Below the pieces are notes generated by a model that did no database searches, was not told the DNA's origin, and saw nothing but the letters and a program-made list of their open reading frames with translations. Shown here piece after piece: positions 1 to 7,989 of a DNA stretch of 64,000 nt. The translations under genes and the position numbers were made by a program. Position 1 is the first letter of the stretch. Every line of letters starts with the position of its first letter. Source of the stretch: Peptococcaceae bacterium UBA6116 (GTDB lineage: Bacteria > Bacillota > Desulfitobacteriia > Desulfitobacteriales > Syntrophobotulaceae); contig DIWC01000049.1 of NCBI GenBank assembly GCA_002423425.1, positions 8,961-72,960 of the forward strand. Direction: 5' to 3'.

Positions 1-187
1 TTCGCCCGAGGATGTAATCCACACTCACCTTGTAATGGTCGGCAAGCATTATCAGTGAAATGCTTGGTATATCCAAAACGCCGCTCTCATAGCGAGAATA
101 AGTCGTCTGGCTCACATTGAGCAGCGCCGCTATGTCAAGCTGTGTCAAATCACGGTCTTCGCGCAAATCCCGCAGTCTCTGATACAA
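1..187 (-). CDS. XRE/Cro-type HTH transcriptional regulator (cut by window edge)
   Basis: The reverse strand encodes a helix-turn-helix DNA-binding domain of the Cro/C1 (XRE) type, probably a repressor. The visible N-terminus reads as a short basic helix (MYQRLRDLREDRDLTQ), then the HTH core with recognition helix LLNVSQTTYSRYESG, and continues in VSVDYILG to the window edge. I chose the TTG at 187 because GAGGTGAGG lies just upstream on the same strand and family members start at this point; an upstream GTG would add three residues. The C-terminus is outside the window. It diverges from a 53-aa gene across a region with two palindromes, which suggests autoregulation. Such regulators are common in integrative elements. 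Confidence 0.8.
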   Translation of the reverse strand, partial: MYQRLRDLREDRDLTQLDIAALLNVSQTTYSRYESGVLDIPSISLIMLADHYKVSVDYILGR

Positions 188-203
188 TATCCTCACCTCA
201 CAA

Positions 204-233
204 ATATTGTACAATATGCGGTTATCGCATATT
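204..233. promoter_or_regulatory. Two overlapping palindromes in the XRE promoter region (candidate operators)
   Basis: ATATTGTACAATAT (204-217) is a perfect 14-base palindrome. It overlaps a second inverted repeat, AATATGCG and CGCATATT, separated by five bases (213-233). Both lie between the divergent XRE regulator and the gene at 281. HTH repressors of this family bind such dyads; that this regulator binds here is inferred only from position. Confidence 0.45.
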
Positions 234-280
234 GACTTTTATGCTGAAACCGCATAAAATATGTCCGTGGGGGATGTGCG

Positions 281-442
281 ATGCCGGACTATAAAGAGAT
301 GTACTTAAAGATGTTCCGTGCCTCAGAGGAAGCCGTGAATCTTTTGATTGCGGCGCAGCGGGAGTGCGAGGAGCTCTATATCTCGTCGCCGGAGCCGGAA
401 CTGAAAATCATAGAGTTATCGGAACGTAAAGAGGATGAATGA
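281..442 (+). CDS. 53-aa conserved small protein of mobile-element type, function unknown
   Basis: An ATG-started frame of 53 residues begins MPDYKEMYLKMFRASEEA and ends ELSERKEDE. It is acidic, probably helical, and has no signal peptide or membrane segment. Short proteins of this kind accompany XRE regulators in Clostridia integrative elements, as I recall the family; no function is known to me. GGGGGATG lies just upstream of the start. The frame is richer in G and C than the chromosomal genes after 1.4 kb, consistent with transfer. A strong hairpin follows the stop directly. Confidence 0.65.
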   Translation: MPDYKEMYLKMFRASEEAVNLLIAAQRECEELYISSPEPELKIIELSERKEDE

Positions 443-446
443 CAAA

Positions 447-467
447 GCTCGCAGGCCGCCTGCGAGC
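447..467 (+). terminator. Strong hairpin after the 53-aa gene
   Basis: GCTCGCAGG and CCTGCGAGC form a perfect 9-bp GC-rich stem with a 3-base loop, five bases after the stop codon. The downstream T-tract is weak (ATTTCGTTT), so termination is probable but not classical. Confidence 0.6.
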
Positions 468-873
468 ATTTCGTTTCCGAAAGGGAGTTTAATTTGTTGT
501 CCTGCGTCTTGATGATATATTTCCCGTCCATCTGGTGGAGAGGGTTGGTACAGGGCGTGGTGCGTGGTTGATGGTTTTTTATCGGCAGAGAAAGATAATA
601 TGACTTCTTTTTCCGGTGGAAGGTATGCTCCGGATGAATTCGCAGTATCACCGCCGCAAAACGCCGGAAAATACCCACAAAATCGGCTGCATACGGTCGC
701 AAAATCGCGCGTGTTCTTTTAATACGCAGAATTTCTACCCACAAACCGACCCAAACGCAGATACTTTTCAGTGGAGACGCTACCGCCGGACAGGGCTAAA
801 GACGAACCTCTTGCACAACAAACGCCGCTAAACCGCATTAAACAGGGCTGTTTGAAACATCAGAGAGCAGTTT
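468..873. other. About 400 bases without a supportable gene, probably eroded element DNA
   Basis: Several short frames occur on both strands, none with a good ribosome-binding site. Forward fragments such as MTSFSGGRYAPDEFAVSPP (from 600) run about 40 codons and then hit stops, with protein-like sequence resuming in another frame. This looks like degraded coding sequence between the mobile-type gene and the nitroreductase fragment, but I cannot name the parent gene. Confidence 0.35.
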
Positions 874-1254
874 GTGATCATGCTTGCTTTTGGGAATACC
901 ACCGAGCCGATACATAGAGCAGATACCTCCGAGTTCAAACGAAATAGTCTGTCTGCCATATCCAGTGTGGCAGGTGCTGACGAACTCCTCGAGCCTGTCA
1001 GACTTGCTCCATCCGCCTCCAATAGTCAACCATGGTTTTTTAGCGGAGATGCCGACGCGATTACAGTGAGCCGCAAAAAACTAAATCTTCTCAGAGCACA
1101 GTTGTATGGAAAGATGAATCAGATAGACATTGGTATTGCCCTATTTCACCTCTGGCTCTCAGCTGACAATCTAGGCAAAGAAGTCAGTTATGATTTTACT
1201 AAAGCCGTTGCTCCCAACGGATATGAATTCACGGTGACAGTAAAAGTTTTGTGA
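874..1254 (+). pseudogene. 3' fragment of a nitroreductase-family gene
   Basis: The frame encodes about 126 residues that resemble the C-terminal half of an FMN-dependent nitroreductase. The recognisable part is ELLEPVRLAPSASNSQPWFF, then YGKMNQIDIGIALFHLW, ending VAPNGYEFTVTVKVL. The N-terminal half, which carries much of the FMN site, is missing: an in-frame stop lies at 853-855 and nothing matching precedes it. The GTG at 874 is only the first possible start. I read it as an inactive remnant left at the edge of the accessory region. A terminator hairpin follows about 45 bases later. Confidence 0.65.
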
Positions 1255-1300
1255 TAAATTATCGTATTGACTTAATAGCCATAAGACAATAACGTCGCTT

Positions 1301-1327
1301 CGTAGTTGAATTAAACTACGTTTTTTT
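1301..1327 (+). terminator. Rho-independent terminator
   Basis: CGTAGTT and AACTACG form a perfect 7-bp stem with a 6-base loop, followed by seven T. It separates the accessory region from the DUF445 gene. Confidence 0.75.
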
Positions 1328-1398
1328 CTTATAAAATGCAAGATTATGATATTATTAAAATGAATCGTGAAAGACAATATTGATAGGACGGAAGAAGA

Positions 1399-4300
1399 AT
1401 GAATTGCATTGAGTTAGCCATACAAGCTTTAACAGGGGGAATTACCGGCTACGTTACCAATAGGGCAGCTGTAAAAATGATTTTTCAGAAAGTATTGGGA
1501 TTTGGCGGCCTAATCATTGAAACGAGAGAAGAATTCATCGAAAACGTGAGTCAATTGGTCGGGCGTGATGTTATCAACCATGGGACTTTACAGGGTGAAT
1601 TAAGCAAAGCTGAGTTTAACGGGGAAGTAACCAAAATCGTTAACGATTTTCTGCAAAAACAGTTATACGAGGTTACTCAAAAGAAGAGTTTGGGTCAAAT
1701 ACCCAAAATGACGGAGAGTTTGAATAACTTCGTTGGTTTCATTCGTGAGAAACAAACAGGAATGATTGATGAAGTGCTTAAGCTTTTTTCTGATACGATT
1801 TCTCTGCAAGACATTTTAAGCAAGAAGCAATTGGAATTCTGTGTAGGTCAAACAATCGATGCTTGTTTCAATATTTTACAGGAAACAGAGATATTTGATT
1901 CTTTTATTTCGATTGTCTACAGACAATATAAGGACGAAAATTTAGGCGATTTTGTTCCTTCGACGATGGTTGAAGTCGTGACAGAAAATCTAAATAAGGT
2001 TACTGCTAACCTTCACAATAAACTCGAAAAGGATTCTGATCAGATCGTGCAGCAATTGCTGGATGATCTCTACGCCCAATTCGATATTGGTTTCGTTGTA
2101 GCAGAATTGGAGAAGAACATAAAAAATAAAACGTTCGTGGAATTATTCGGTCGTACCCATACTGAAAATATGAGTAGTGAACTTTTGCAGCATATTATCC
2201 AATTTTTGAAGTCACCCGAAGGTCAAAACCTTCTGGAGCAGACTTCTGATTATTTGTTTACGACAATCAAAGAAATTCGAATGCCTCTCTTTAATTTATT
2301 TCAACCGGAATTGGCCGGTAATATAGAGTCTTTTCTGGCATCGAAGCTGCCCGGAGTGGTGAATCAACTAATCATGTGGCTTAAACAGAACCAGGAATGG
2401 CTGGAAAAGCGTATCGAGGAGGCGCTGCAAAGTACCTTAGCCCAGGAGACCGGACATAGCGCGTGGCTTAAAAGGCTTCTCTATGAGCGATTTGCCAAAA
2501 ATGCCTTGGTCAGCAAATTCCAAATCGTTGCCAAAGTCATTCAGGGGATAAAGGATAATGCCGATGTTCGTATCCTGAGTGAGGAGATATCTTTAGAAAT
2601 CATCGGCTATTTAAAAAACACCAACATCAGTGAGTTAATCGGCAGCTTAGAGAGCCGGGGGATTTTCACCAGTCAGGATATTACGTTGCTTATCAAAAAT
2701 AATATGGACAAACTTGCAGCTCAGGTTGATTTGAAGGCTGCTGACTCCTTCTTCAATCGGAAACTTGGGGAACTTATTCAGCTCCCGTTAGCGGAGCCTA
2801 TAGAATCCTATGTCAAAGGATTACTTGTTAAGTTTAAACAAGAATACTTGTATACGGCGAAATTTACGGAAGCTATGCAAAAGGAGCTAAGGCTCATTGT
2901 GCAGGGAGTAAGTACCAGGAAATTCAGCGGTTTTGTTCCAGCCGAAGCATTTGATGCCAATGTGCCGGAATTGAAGAAGATGGTTCTGGCTCAATTAGAA
3001 AAGCGTCGGGAATATTTCGCCGCAATCCTTGTTTCAGAGAGCCAAAAGCTTATGGAAAATAAAAAAATAAGCCATATTTTAAACGCAAGCTTGCAAAGTA
3101 AAATAACAGAGAATATAGCTGATAAGATTAACCTGGTTACATTGGATGGACTGGAAGAACTTCAACAAAGGTCTATCTACAGTGTTTATGATCGTGTCAA
3201 TACCATGCCCAACCTTGGGACAAGACTGGCAAGCGGCGGTATCAATCTTTTGAAGAATCACTTGGAAGCGATAACAAAAGGTCAGATAGAGGCAATTGTG
3301 TCCAGCAACCTGTCGAAGCTGCAGAATCAACAACTCCAAGAAGTGGTTGAAGGTTTTATGGGGAAGGAACTAAAACCAATATCCTGGTTGGGTGCTTTTC
3401 TTGGAGTTTTGGCAGGATTAGCTTTTGGACTTGTAAAAAGCAGATATAACCTTACCGGTTCATTGAGTCTTGTTTGCTCAGTACCTGTTTATGGATTGGT
3501 GGGCTACCTAACAAATAAGCAAGCGCTGTGGATGATTTTCCATCCCTATCGCCCCTGGAGGATATTTGGTAAAGATGTGCCACTGACCCAAGGCGTCATC
3601 GTGAAGAATAAACCTCGGTTTGCGAAGTCAATGGCTCACTTTGTCGGCGAAGAACTATTGAATAGCCAATCTTCTGTCAAGTTATTTAAAGATAATCGGG
3701 AAAATTTGACCAAGATTCTGAATCAGTCTATATCAGAAAATAATTATAAAATTTTGGAGAACTTTCTTCTTGCCAATACATCCGTTATCTCATCGGAGTT
3801 AATCAGGGCAGGCGATATCTTTGCAGCCAAGCACCTTGAAACTTGGAGTCAAAAACTGGCAGATGAGTTTCAGAATATTCCGCTCAAGGTGTTTGACTTC
3901 GGACAGTTAAAAAAAATCATGAAAGTTTACGGATTGGATTTGCCAACAAAGATGCAGCCCTATTTGGCGGATAGGCTGGAGGGGATGTTGCAGGAAAAAA
4001 GATCATTAAGACAGGTACTGCCCGATAAGGTGAAGCAATTTGCAGGCAGGAAAATGGATTCTTACATGGATACTTACCTGGATCGTCAATGGGCCCAGCT
4101 CCAAGGAGTTTTGACGAATCAACAGCTCTTTGCTAAAATAGCAGCTTCAGCACTGGCCCAACCTTTTACCATTCTTACTTCCCAAAGTCTCAAAGAGCTT
4201 ATCGAGGATAAACACAAAGAAGCGATTAAGAAAGTGATCGCCGATCGAATCTCCGAGCAACTACGCTCAGAAAGTAACCGTAAAAAAATTCAAGAAGTTA

Positions 4301-5523
4301 TTCAAGAAAAAATCTTAAAAGAATTGGATCCGAATAAAAAGATCATGGACCTCTTTGAAGGCAAATTGTTTGAAGTGTTTGCACAGAATGTTCATCCCAT
4401 CCTGGATCTATTGACAGCAAAGATAACTATTTTGCTGGATAATGAACGGGAAAATTTAAAAAGTGCTGCTAAAAAAGAAGCGCGAGGCACTAAGGGGTAT
4501 GAGGTCGCGAATTCTTTACTCCATATTGATTCGACAATTGATGATGTCGTGGATCATTTGGTTGACAAAACCGCTCCGGAAATCATGAGCCAAAGTCGCG
4601 ATGATTTAAGTTCGTATTTATTGAAATCTCTAAGTCATATTGGAGAATCCAAGGTAAATGAAATTAAAATCGATTTAACGGAGCAAGGAATTGTTGATAT
4701 TGTCAGTAATGTGCTCGATAATAAGACATTAAATAAACAATTAAGAATTTTGTCCGGTGGGGTTATTGAATCGCTTGCTGATTTCCCGCTGGAAACATTG
4801 TTAAGAGCAGCTGGGATTAAAAGGACCGAAGACGTTTTTGCTATTTTGGCTTCGGAATTAAATCTGGTGCGGAAGACTTTAAACGATAGCCTTGTAAACA
4901 AAGAGGTTACTTTGAAAATGGCTATTTCTACCGCAGCGACCAAAATATTCGCTGATATAGCATCGGGGATAGCTGTAAGTCCCATGTTTGAAGGTGTTGA
5001 CAAGGAGGATATCAATCGGTCTGTTGATCGGGCTTTAACGAAAATAAAAGAAAGTGAGGGCTTACGTACAGCTGTGGAGGAATTTACCGAAGCCATCATG
5101 ACGTATGCCAACGCGAAAGAACTAAAAGCAATCCTGGATTCCGCCGTCCTTCAGAGCGACTTTAAACAAGTTATTACTTTATTGATTCAAGATAAAGAAG
5201 CAACAAACAAACTCAAGGCTGCCTTGGAGCGTACGTTGACAACGTTCTCCTTGAATATTAATGGTATGCTTGAAATAGAGACCAAAGAGTTTATTGCTTC
5301 TATTGTTGTCGAAGGCATTTTGAACGCTTTAGAAGAACAGATCGCAGATTTAGTGAAGACGCTGGATCTCAAAGATATAACGGAAAGAGAAATCAACAAT
5401 ATGAATCCGCAAGAGATAGAGGATCTCTTTAATTCCTTTGCCAAACATTATTTTCGCAAGCTGGAGCTTTATGGGTTCTGGGGAGGTCTGCTGGGAATTT
5501 TAATGGAACTATTGATATATTGA
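1399..5523 (+). CDS. Giant DUF445-family membrane protein with two DUF445 modules
   Basis: This 1374-aa protein belongs to the DUF445 (YheB-like) family, whose members are usually about 200-430 aa; function is unknown. The N-terminus has a hydrophobic segment with the signature GYVTNRAAVKMIF (about residues 17-29). Near residues 660-715 there are further membrane segments and a second copy, GYLTNKQALWMIF. A last hydrophobic stretch ends the protein (GFWGGLLGILMELLIY). Between them lie two long regions of several hundred residues, predicted helical and charged. The layout suggests an internal duplication of a membrane anchor plus helical domain. It seems monocistronic, preceded by a terminator and GGAAGAAG before the ATG. 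No frameshift is evident. Confidence 0.85.
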   Translation: MNCIELAIQALTGGITGYVTNRAAVKMIFQKVLGFGGLIIETREEFIENVSQLVGRDVINHGTLQGELSKAEFNGEVTKIVNDFLQKQLYEVTQKKSLGQIPKMTESLNNFVGFIREKQTGMIDEVLKLFSDTISLQDILSKKQLEFCVGQTIDACFNILQETEIFDSFISIVYRQYKDENLGDFVPSTMVEVVTENLNKVTANLHNKLEKDSDQIVQQLLDDLYAQFDIGFVVAELEKNIKNKTFVELFGRTHTENMSSELLQHIIQFLKSPEGQNLLEQTSDYLFTTIKEIRMPLFNLFQPELAGNIESFLASKLPGVVNQLIMWLKQNQEWLEKRIEEALQSTLAQETGHSAWLKRLLYERFAKNALVSKFQIVAKVIQGIKDNADVRILSEEISLEIIGYLKNTNISELIGSLESRGIFTSQDITLLIKNNMDKLAAQVDLKAADSFFNRKLGELIQLPLAEPIESYVKGLLVKFKQEYLYTAKFTEAMQKELRLIVQGVSTRKFSGFVPAEAFDANVPELKKMVLAQLEKRREYFAAILVSESQKLMENKKISHILNASLQSKITENIADKINLVTLDGLEELQQRSIYSVYDRVNTMPNLGTRLASGGINLLKNHLEAITKGQIEAIVSSNLSKLQNQQLQEVVEGFMGKELKPISWLGAFLGVLAGLAFGLVKSRYNLTGSLSLVCSVPVYGLVGYLTNKQALWMIFHPYRPWRIFGKDVPLTQGVIVKNKPRFAKSMAHFVGEELLNSQSSVKLFKDNRENLTKILNQSISENNYKILENFLLANTSVISSELIRAGDIFAAKHLETWSQKLADEFQNIPLKVFDFGQLKKIMKVYGLDLPTKMQPYLADRLEGMLQEKRSLRQVLPDKVKQFAGRKMDSYMDTYLDRQWAQLQGVLTNQQLFAKIAASALAQPFTILTSQSLKELIEDKHKEAIKKVIADRISEQLRSESNRKKIQEVIQEKILKELDPNKKIMDLFEGKLFEVFAQNVHPILDLLTAKITILLDNERENLKSAAKKEARGTKGYEVANSLLHIDSTIDDVVDHLVDKTAPEIMSQSRDDLSSYLLKSLSHIGESKVNEIKIDLTEQGIVDIVSNVLDNKTLNKQLRILSGGVIESLADFPLETLLRAAGIKRTEDVFAILASELNLVRKTLNDSLVNKEVTLKMAISTAATKIFADIASGIAVSPMFEGVDKEDINRSVDRALTKIKESEGLRTAVEEFTEAIMTYANAKELKAILDSAVLQSDFKQVITLLIQDKEATNKLKAALERTLTTFSLNINGMLEIETKEFIASIVVEGILNALEEQIADLVKTLDLKDITEREINNMNPQEIEDLFNSFAKHYFRKLELYGFWGGLLGILMELLIY

Positions 5524-5617
5524 CAGCTGGAATTGGTTTATAAAATAGAGGCGGATGACGGAAACATCTTTGGGCAAGTGAAGAGAAAGCTAAGATGGAG
5601 AGATTGAGGGAAATGAA

Positions 5618-6064
5618 TTGAGAATACTGGTAGATGCTGACGCTTGTCCGGTAAAGGATATCATTATCAAGGTTGCGAAACAATTTAGTATTCCGGTTAC
5701 CATGATTATCGATACGGCGCATGAACTTAACGATGGCTATAGTACGATAATAACAGTAGGACAAGACCGGGACAGTGCGGATTTTGCTTTAATGAAGCTG
5801 TTAACCATAGATGATATTGTCGTGACGCAAGACTATGGACTGGCTGCACTTGTTTTGGGCAAAGGGGCCAAAGCACTAAATCAGAACGGGCTTGTTTTTA
5901 CCGACAATAATATTGATAAACTTTTGTTCGAACGTTTCCTTGGGCAGAAGGTCCGTCGGGCAGGCGGCAGGACAATAAATTCTAAGAAACGAACCAAAGA
6001 TGATAATCAACATTTTGAAACGGCCTTGTTGGAGATAATTAACTTTGGCCGCAGTTTCGAATGA
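5618..6064 (+). CDS. YaiI/YqxD family protein (UPF0178, DUF188)
   Basis: The 148-residue protein has the family N-terminus MRILVDADACPVKD, with conserved aspartates at 6 and 8, and the later block TQDYGLAALVLGKGA. The fold is related to PIN/NYN-type nucleases, but no activity is established for the family. The start is a TTG, because the ATG four bases upstream meets a stop at once; GAGGG precedes it. Length is normal. It follows the DUF445 gene by about 95 bases and may be co-transcribed with it. Confidence 0.85.
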   Translation: MRILVDADACPVKDIIIKVAKQFSIPVTMIIDTAHELNDGYSTIITVGQDRDSADFALMKLLTIDDIVVTQDYGLAALVLGKGAKALNQNGLVFTDNNIDKLLFERFLGQKVRRAGGRTINSKKRTKDDNQHFETALLEIINFGRSFE

Positions 6065-6136
6065 ACTCTATTCCTTCTGCCCGGCTGATATAGAAGTGGC
6101 TAGGAGTTTGAGTCTGGGACAAAGAAAGGATGGGCT

Positions 6137-6808
6137 ATGGATTACCTAATAACATTTCTTGAAGGGATTATCACCTTTATTTCTCCTTGTCTGCTGCCCA
6201 TGCTGCCCATCTATATTTCTTACTTTGCAGGTCAAAACAATAAAGGTTATAAGAAAGTAGTTTTAACCAATGCTATAGGTTTTGTATTGGGTTTTACCCT
6301 CGTATTTTTATCGCTCGGAGCCTTTTCCGGGGCTGTTGGCAAGTTATTACGAGAATATAATACTCTAATAAACGTTGTATCTGGCATAATGGTCATACTT
6401 TTTGGCCTCAACTTTATGGAATTCATTAGGATCCCAATAATTAATACGCATAAACACTTTGATATTAAAACGTTTAAAGTTGGTTTCTTATCATCCATCC
6501 TATTCGGAGCGGTATTTGCAATTAGCTGGACACCCTGTGTAGGTGCATTTTTGGGTTCGGCGTTAATGCTGGCGGCCTCCAGCGGCGAGAGCCTGAGAGG
6601 AATCCTTCTGCTTTTAAGTTTTTCCCTCGGACTAGGTATTCCCTTTATAGTCAGTGCCGTTTTAATTGATCGGTTAAAATCGGTTCTTAATTCTATAAAA
6701 AAACACTATCGGGTTATAAATCTAATTTCCGGCGGATTTCTGGTTATCGTAGGGGTTTTGATGATAACGGGCTTTATGGGGAGTTTATTGGCAAAGCTTA
6801 CTTTTTAA
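6137..6808 (+). CDS. ccdA: CcdA-type cytochrome c biogenesis / thiol-disulfide transmembrane protein
   Basis: CcdA proteins carry electrons across the membrane from cytoplasmic thioredoxin to extracytoplasmic thioredoxin-like proteins, for cytochrome c maturation or sporulation. This 223-aa protein has about six membrane segments and the two family cysteines, in SPCLLPMLP (Cys18) and SWTPCVGAF (Cys134). The next gene, 13 bases away, encodes a membrane-anchored thioredoxin-like protein, the natural partner. The pair forms a small operon. Confidence 0.88.
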   Translation: MDYLITFLEGIITFISPCLLPMLPIYISYFAGQNNKGYKKVVLTNAIGFVLGFTLVFLSLGAFSGAVGKLLREYNTLINVVSGIMVILFGLNFMEFIRIPIINTHKHFDIKTFKVGFLSSILFGAVFAISWTPCVGAFLGSALMLAASSGESLRGILLLLSFSLGLGIPFIVSAVLIDRLKSVLNSIKKHYRVINLISGGFLVIVGVLMITGFMGSLLAKLTF

Positions 6809-6821
6809 AGGGGATTTGACT

Positions 6822-7433
6822 ATGAAAAGAAAAACAATATTCGGCATTATCATATTTGCAGTATTTCTTGGAGTTGCTTATTTTGCATATAATGACTTGG
6901 CGGCAAACTACAAATCAAACCAAGAAATACAGCAGGAAGACCAGGCATCAGACCAGCCTTCCAATAATGAAAAGAAGAAGAATCAGGCTCCGGACTTTAC
7001 TGTCTTTGATAATCAAGGAAATAAGGTTAAATTATCCGATTTTATCGGAAAGCCGGTTGTACTGAATTTTTGGGCCTCGTGGTGTCCGCCGTGCAGGGGT
7101 GAAATGCCGCATTTTAACGAAGTATCTTCAAATGTAAAAAATGACGTTGTATTTATGATGGTCGACTTGGTCGATGGTCAGCGGGAAACCCAGGCTAAAG
7201 GGCAAAAGTATGTGGAAGAACAGGGCTATGATTTTCCCGTTTATTTTGATAATGAGCAGAAGGCTGCCAATACCTATGGCATTTCTTCCATTCCAACCAC
7301 ATTTATCATTGATGCTGAAGGCAACATTGTGAATGCTTTTCAAGGTGCCATTGATAAACAAACACTGCAAAAGGCAATTAATTTATTGATGAAGCAGAGT
7401 CTCATGCTTAGTCCCGCCACACTCTCAAAGTAA
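6822..7433 (+). CDS. ResA/TlpA-like membrane-anchored thioredoxin
   Basis: An N-terminal signal anchor (about residues 5-23) is followed by a charged, Gln-rich linker and a thioredoxin-fold domain with WASWCPPCR (Cys88, Cys91). The IPTTFIIDAEG segment carries the cis-proline loop. It should act outside the membrane as a thiol-disulfide reductase reduced by the CcdA encoded just upstream. I chose the ATG at 6822, eight bases after AAAGGGGA, over a TTG six bases earlier. Length of 203 aa is a little above the usual 170-190 because of the linker. Whether the target is apocytochrome c or a spore-coat/cortex protein cannot be read from the sequence. Confidence 0.85.
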   Translation: MKRKTIFGIIIFAVFLGVAYFAYNDLAANYKSNQEIQQEDQASDQPSNNEKKKNQAPDFTVFDNQGNKVKLSDFIGKPVVLNFWASWCPPCRGEMPHFNEVSSNVKNDVVFMMVDLVDGQRETQAKGQKYVEEQGYDFPVYFDNEQKAANTYGISSIPTTFIIDAEGNIVNAFQGAIDKQTLQKAINLLMKQSLMLSPATLSK

Positions 7434-7457
7434 GACAACGCAGGCTTCCGCCTCCGG

Positions 7458-7760
7458 CTAATAAAGCATTAGGATGGAAGGGAATGATTTCGACTCCTCT
7501 GCGGCTGAGTTTGTTTTGAGAAAGGCCGGCGGATAGAATAGGGCAAAATCTTGAAGTTGCTGCACCTGGACTCCCCCGGAGCGTAAGAGATCAGCATACT
7601 GGTTATGTTCTTGCCGGTACTGCTCGATGTCGGGCGGAAAATTAAACAGGTAATCCTCAAAGTTTGATTGGTTTACCAGATTGAGAGATTGGTTTGGCGT
7701 ATGAAGCAATACCTGACGTAAGCGTCCTAATTTTTCTGTTCCGTAGGCAATATTAGACAT
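7458..7760 (-). pseudogene. 5' fragment of an amidinotransferase / arginine deiminase-family gene
   Basis: The frame starts with an excellent ribosome-binding site (GAAAGGAGT) and a normal family N-terminus: MSNIAYGTEKLGRLRQVLLH, then FPPDIEQYRQEHNQYADLL and GVQVQQLQDF. These are seen in amidinotransferase and arginine deiminase-like enzymes of 350-420 aa. After about 75 residues the similarity ends, and the frame closes at 100 residues without any of the catalytic Asp, His or Cys motifs. The 3' three quarters are gone, so it should be inactive. It lies opposite to its neighbours, between the thioredoxin gene and priA. Confidence 0.6.
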
Positions 7761-7911
7761 AGAATTTAACTCCTTTCGGTTAACAATAAATAAAGATACG
7801 AGGCTACTTTGGGCATTTTTATTACTGTTATGTAAGAAAGGACTCCAGCATGATATGAGGTCCTAAAATCGCAATGTACCACTTAGGTTGTGTTCCCGGA
7901 AAAGAGATATC

Positions 7912-7920
7912 TGGTATAAT
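7912..7920 (+). promoter_or_regulatory. Extended -10 promoter element before priA
   Basis: TGGTATAAT is an extended -10 box (TGnTATAAT) about 70 bases before priA. No good -35 is seen at 17 bases, which is usual for extended -10 promoters. Confidence 0.45.
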
Positions 7921-7989
7921 TCAAGAGTAGAATTTTGCTTGGCTATAAAAAAGAACAATCAACTTTAGATGATAAGGAGGCGCTTAAGA

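Noticed and set aside
376..744. 122-codon reverse frame in the accessory region
   Set aside because: It covers the real 53-aa gene and its terminator hairpin in antisense, with no recognisable domain or start signal.
616..831. 71-codon forward frame
   Set aside because: No ribosome-binding site; Arg/Asn/Thr-rich composition looks like out-of-frame reading of eroded coding DNA.
4635..5111. 158-codon reverse frame within the DUF445 gene
   Set aside because: Entirely antisense to a continuous 1374-codon gene, low complexity in Ser, Ile and Leu, no start signal.
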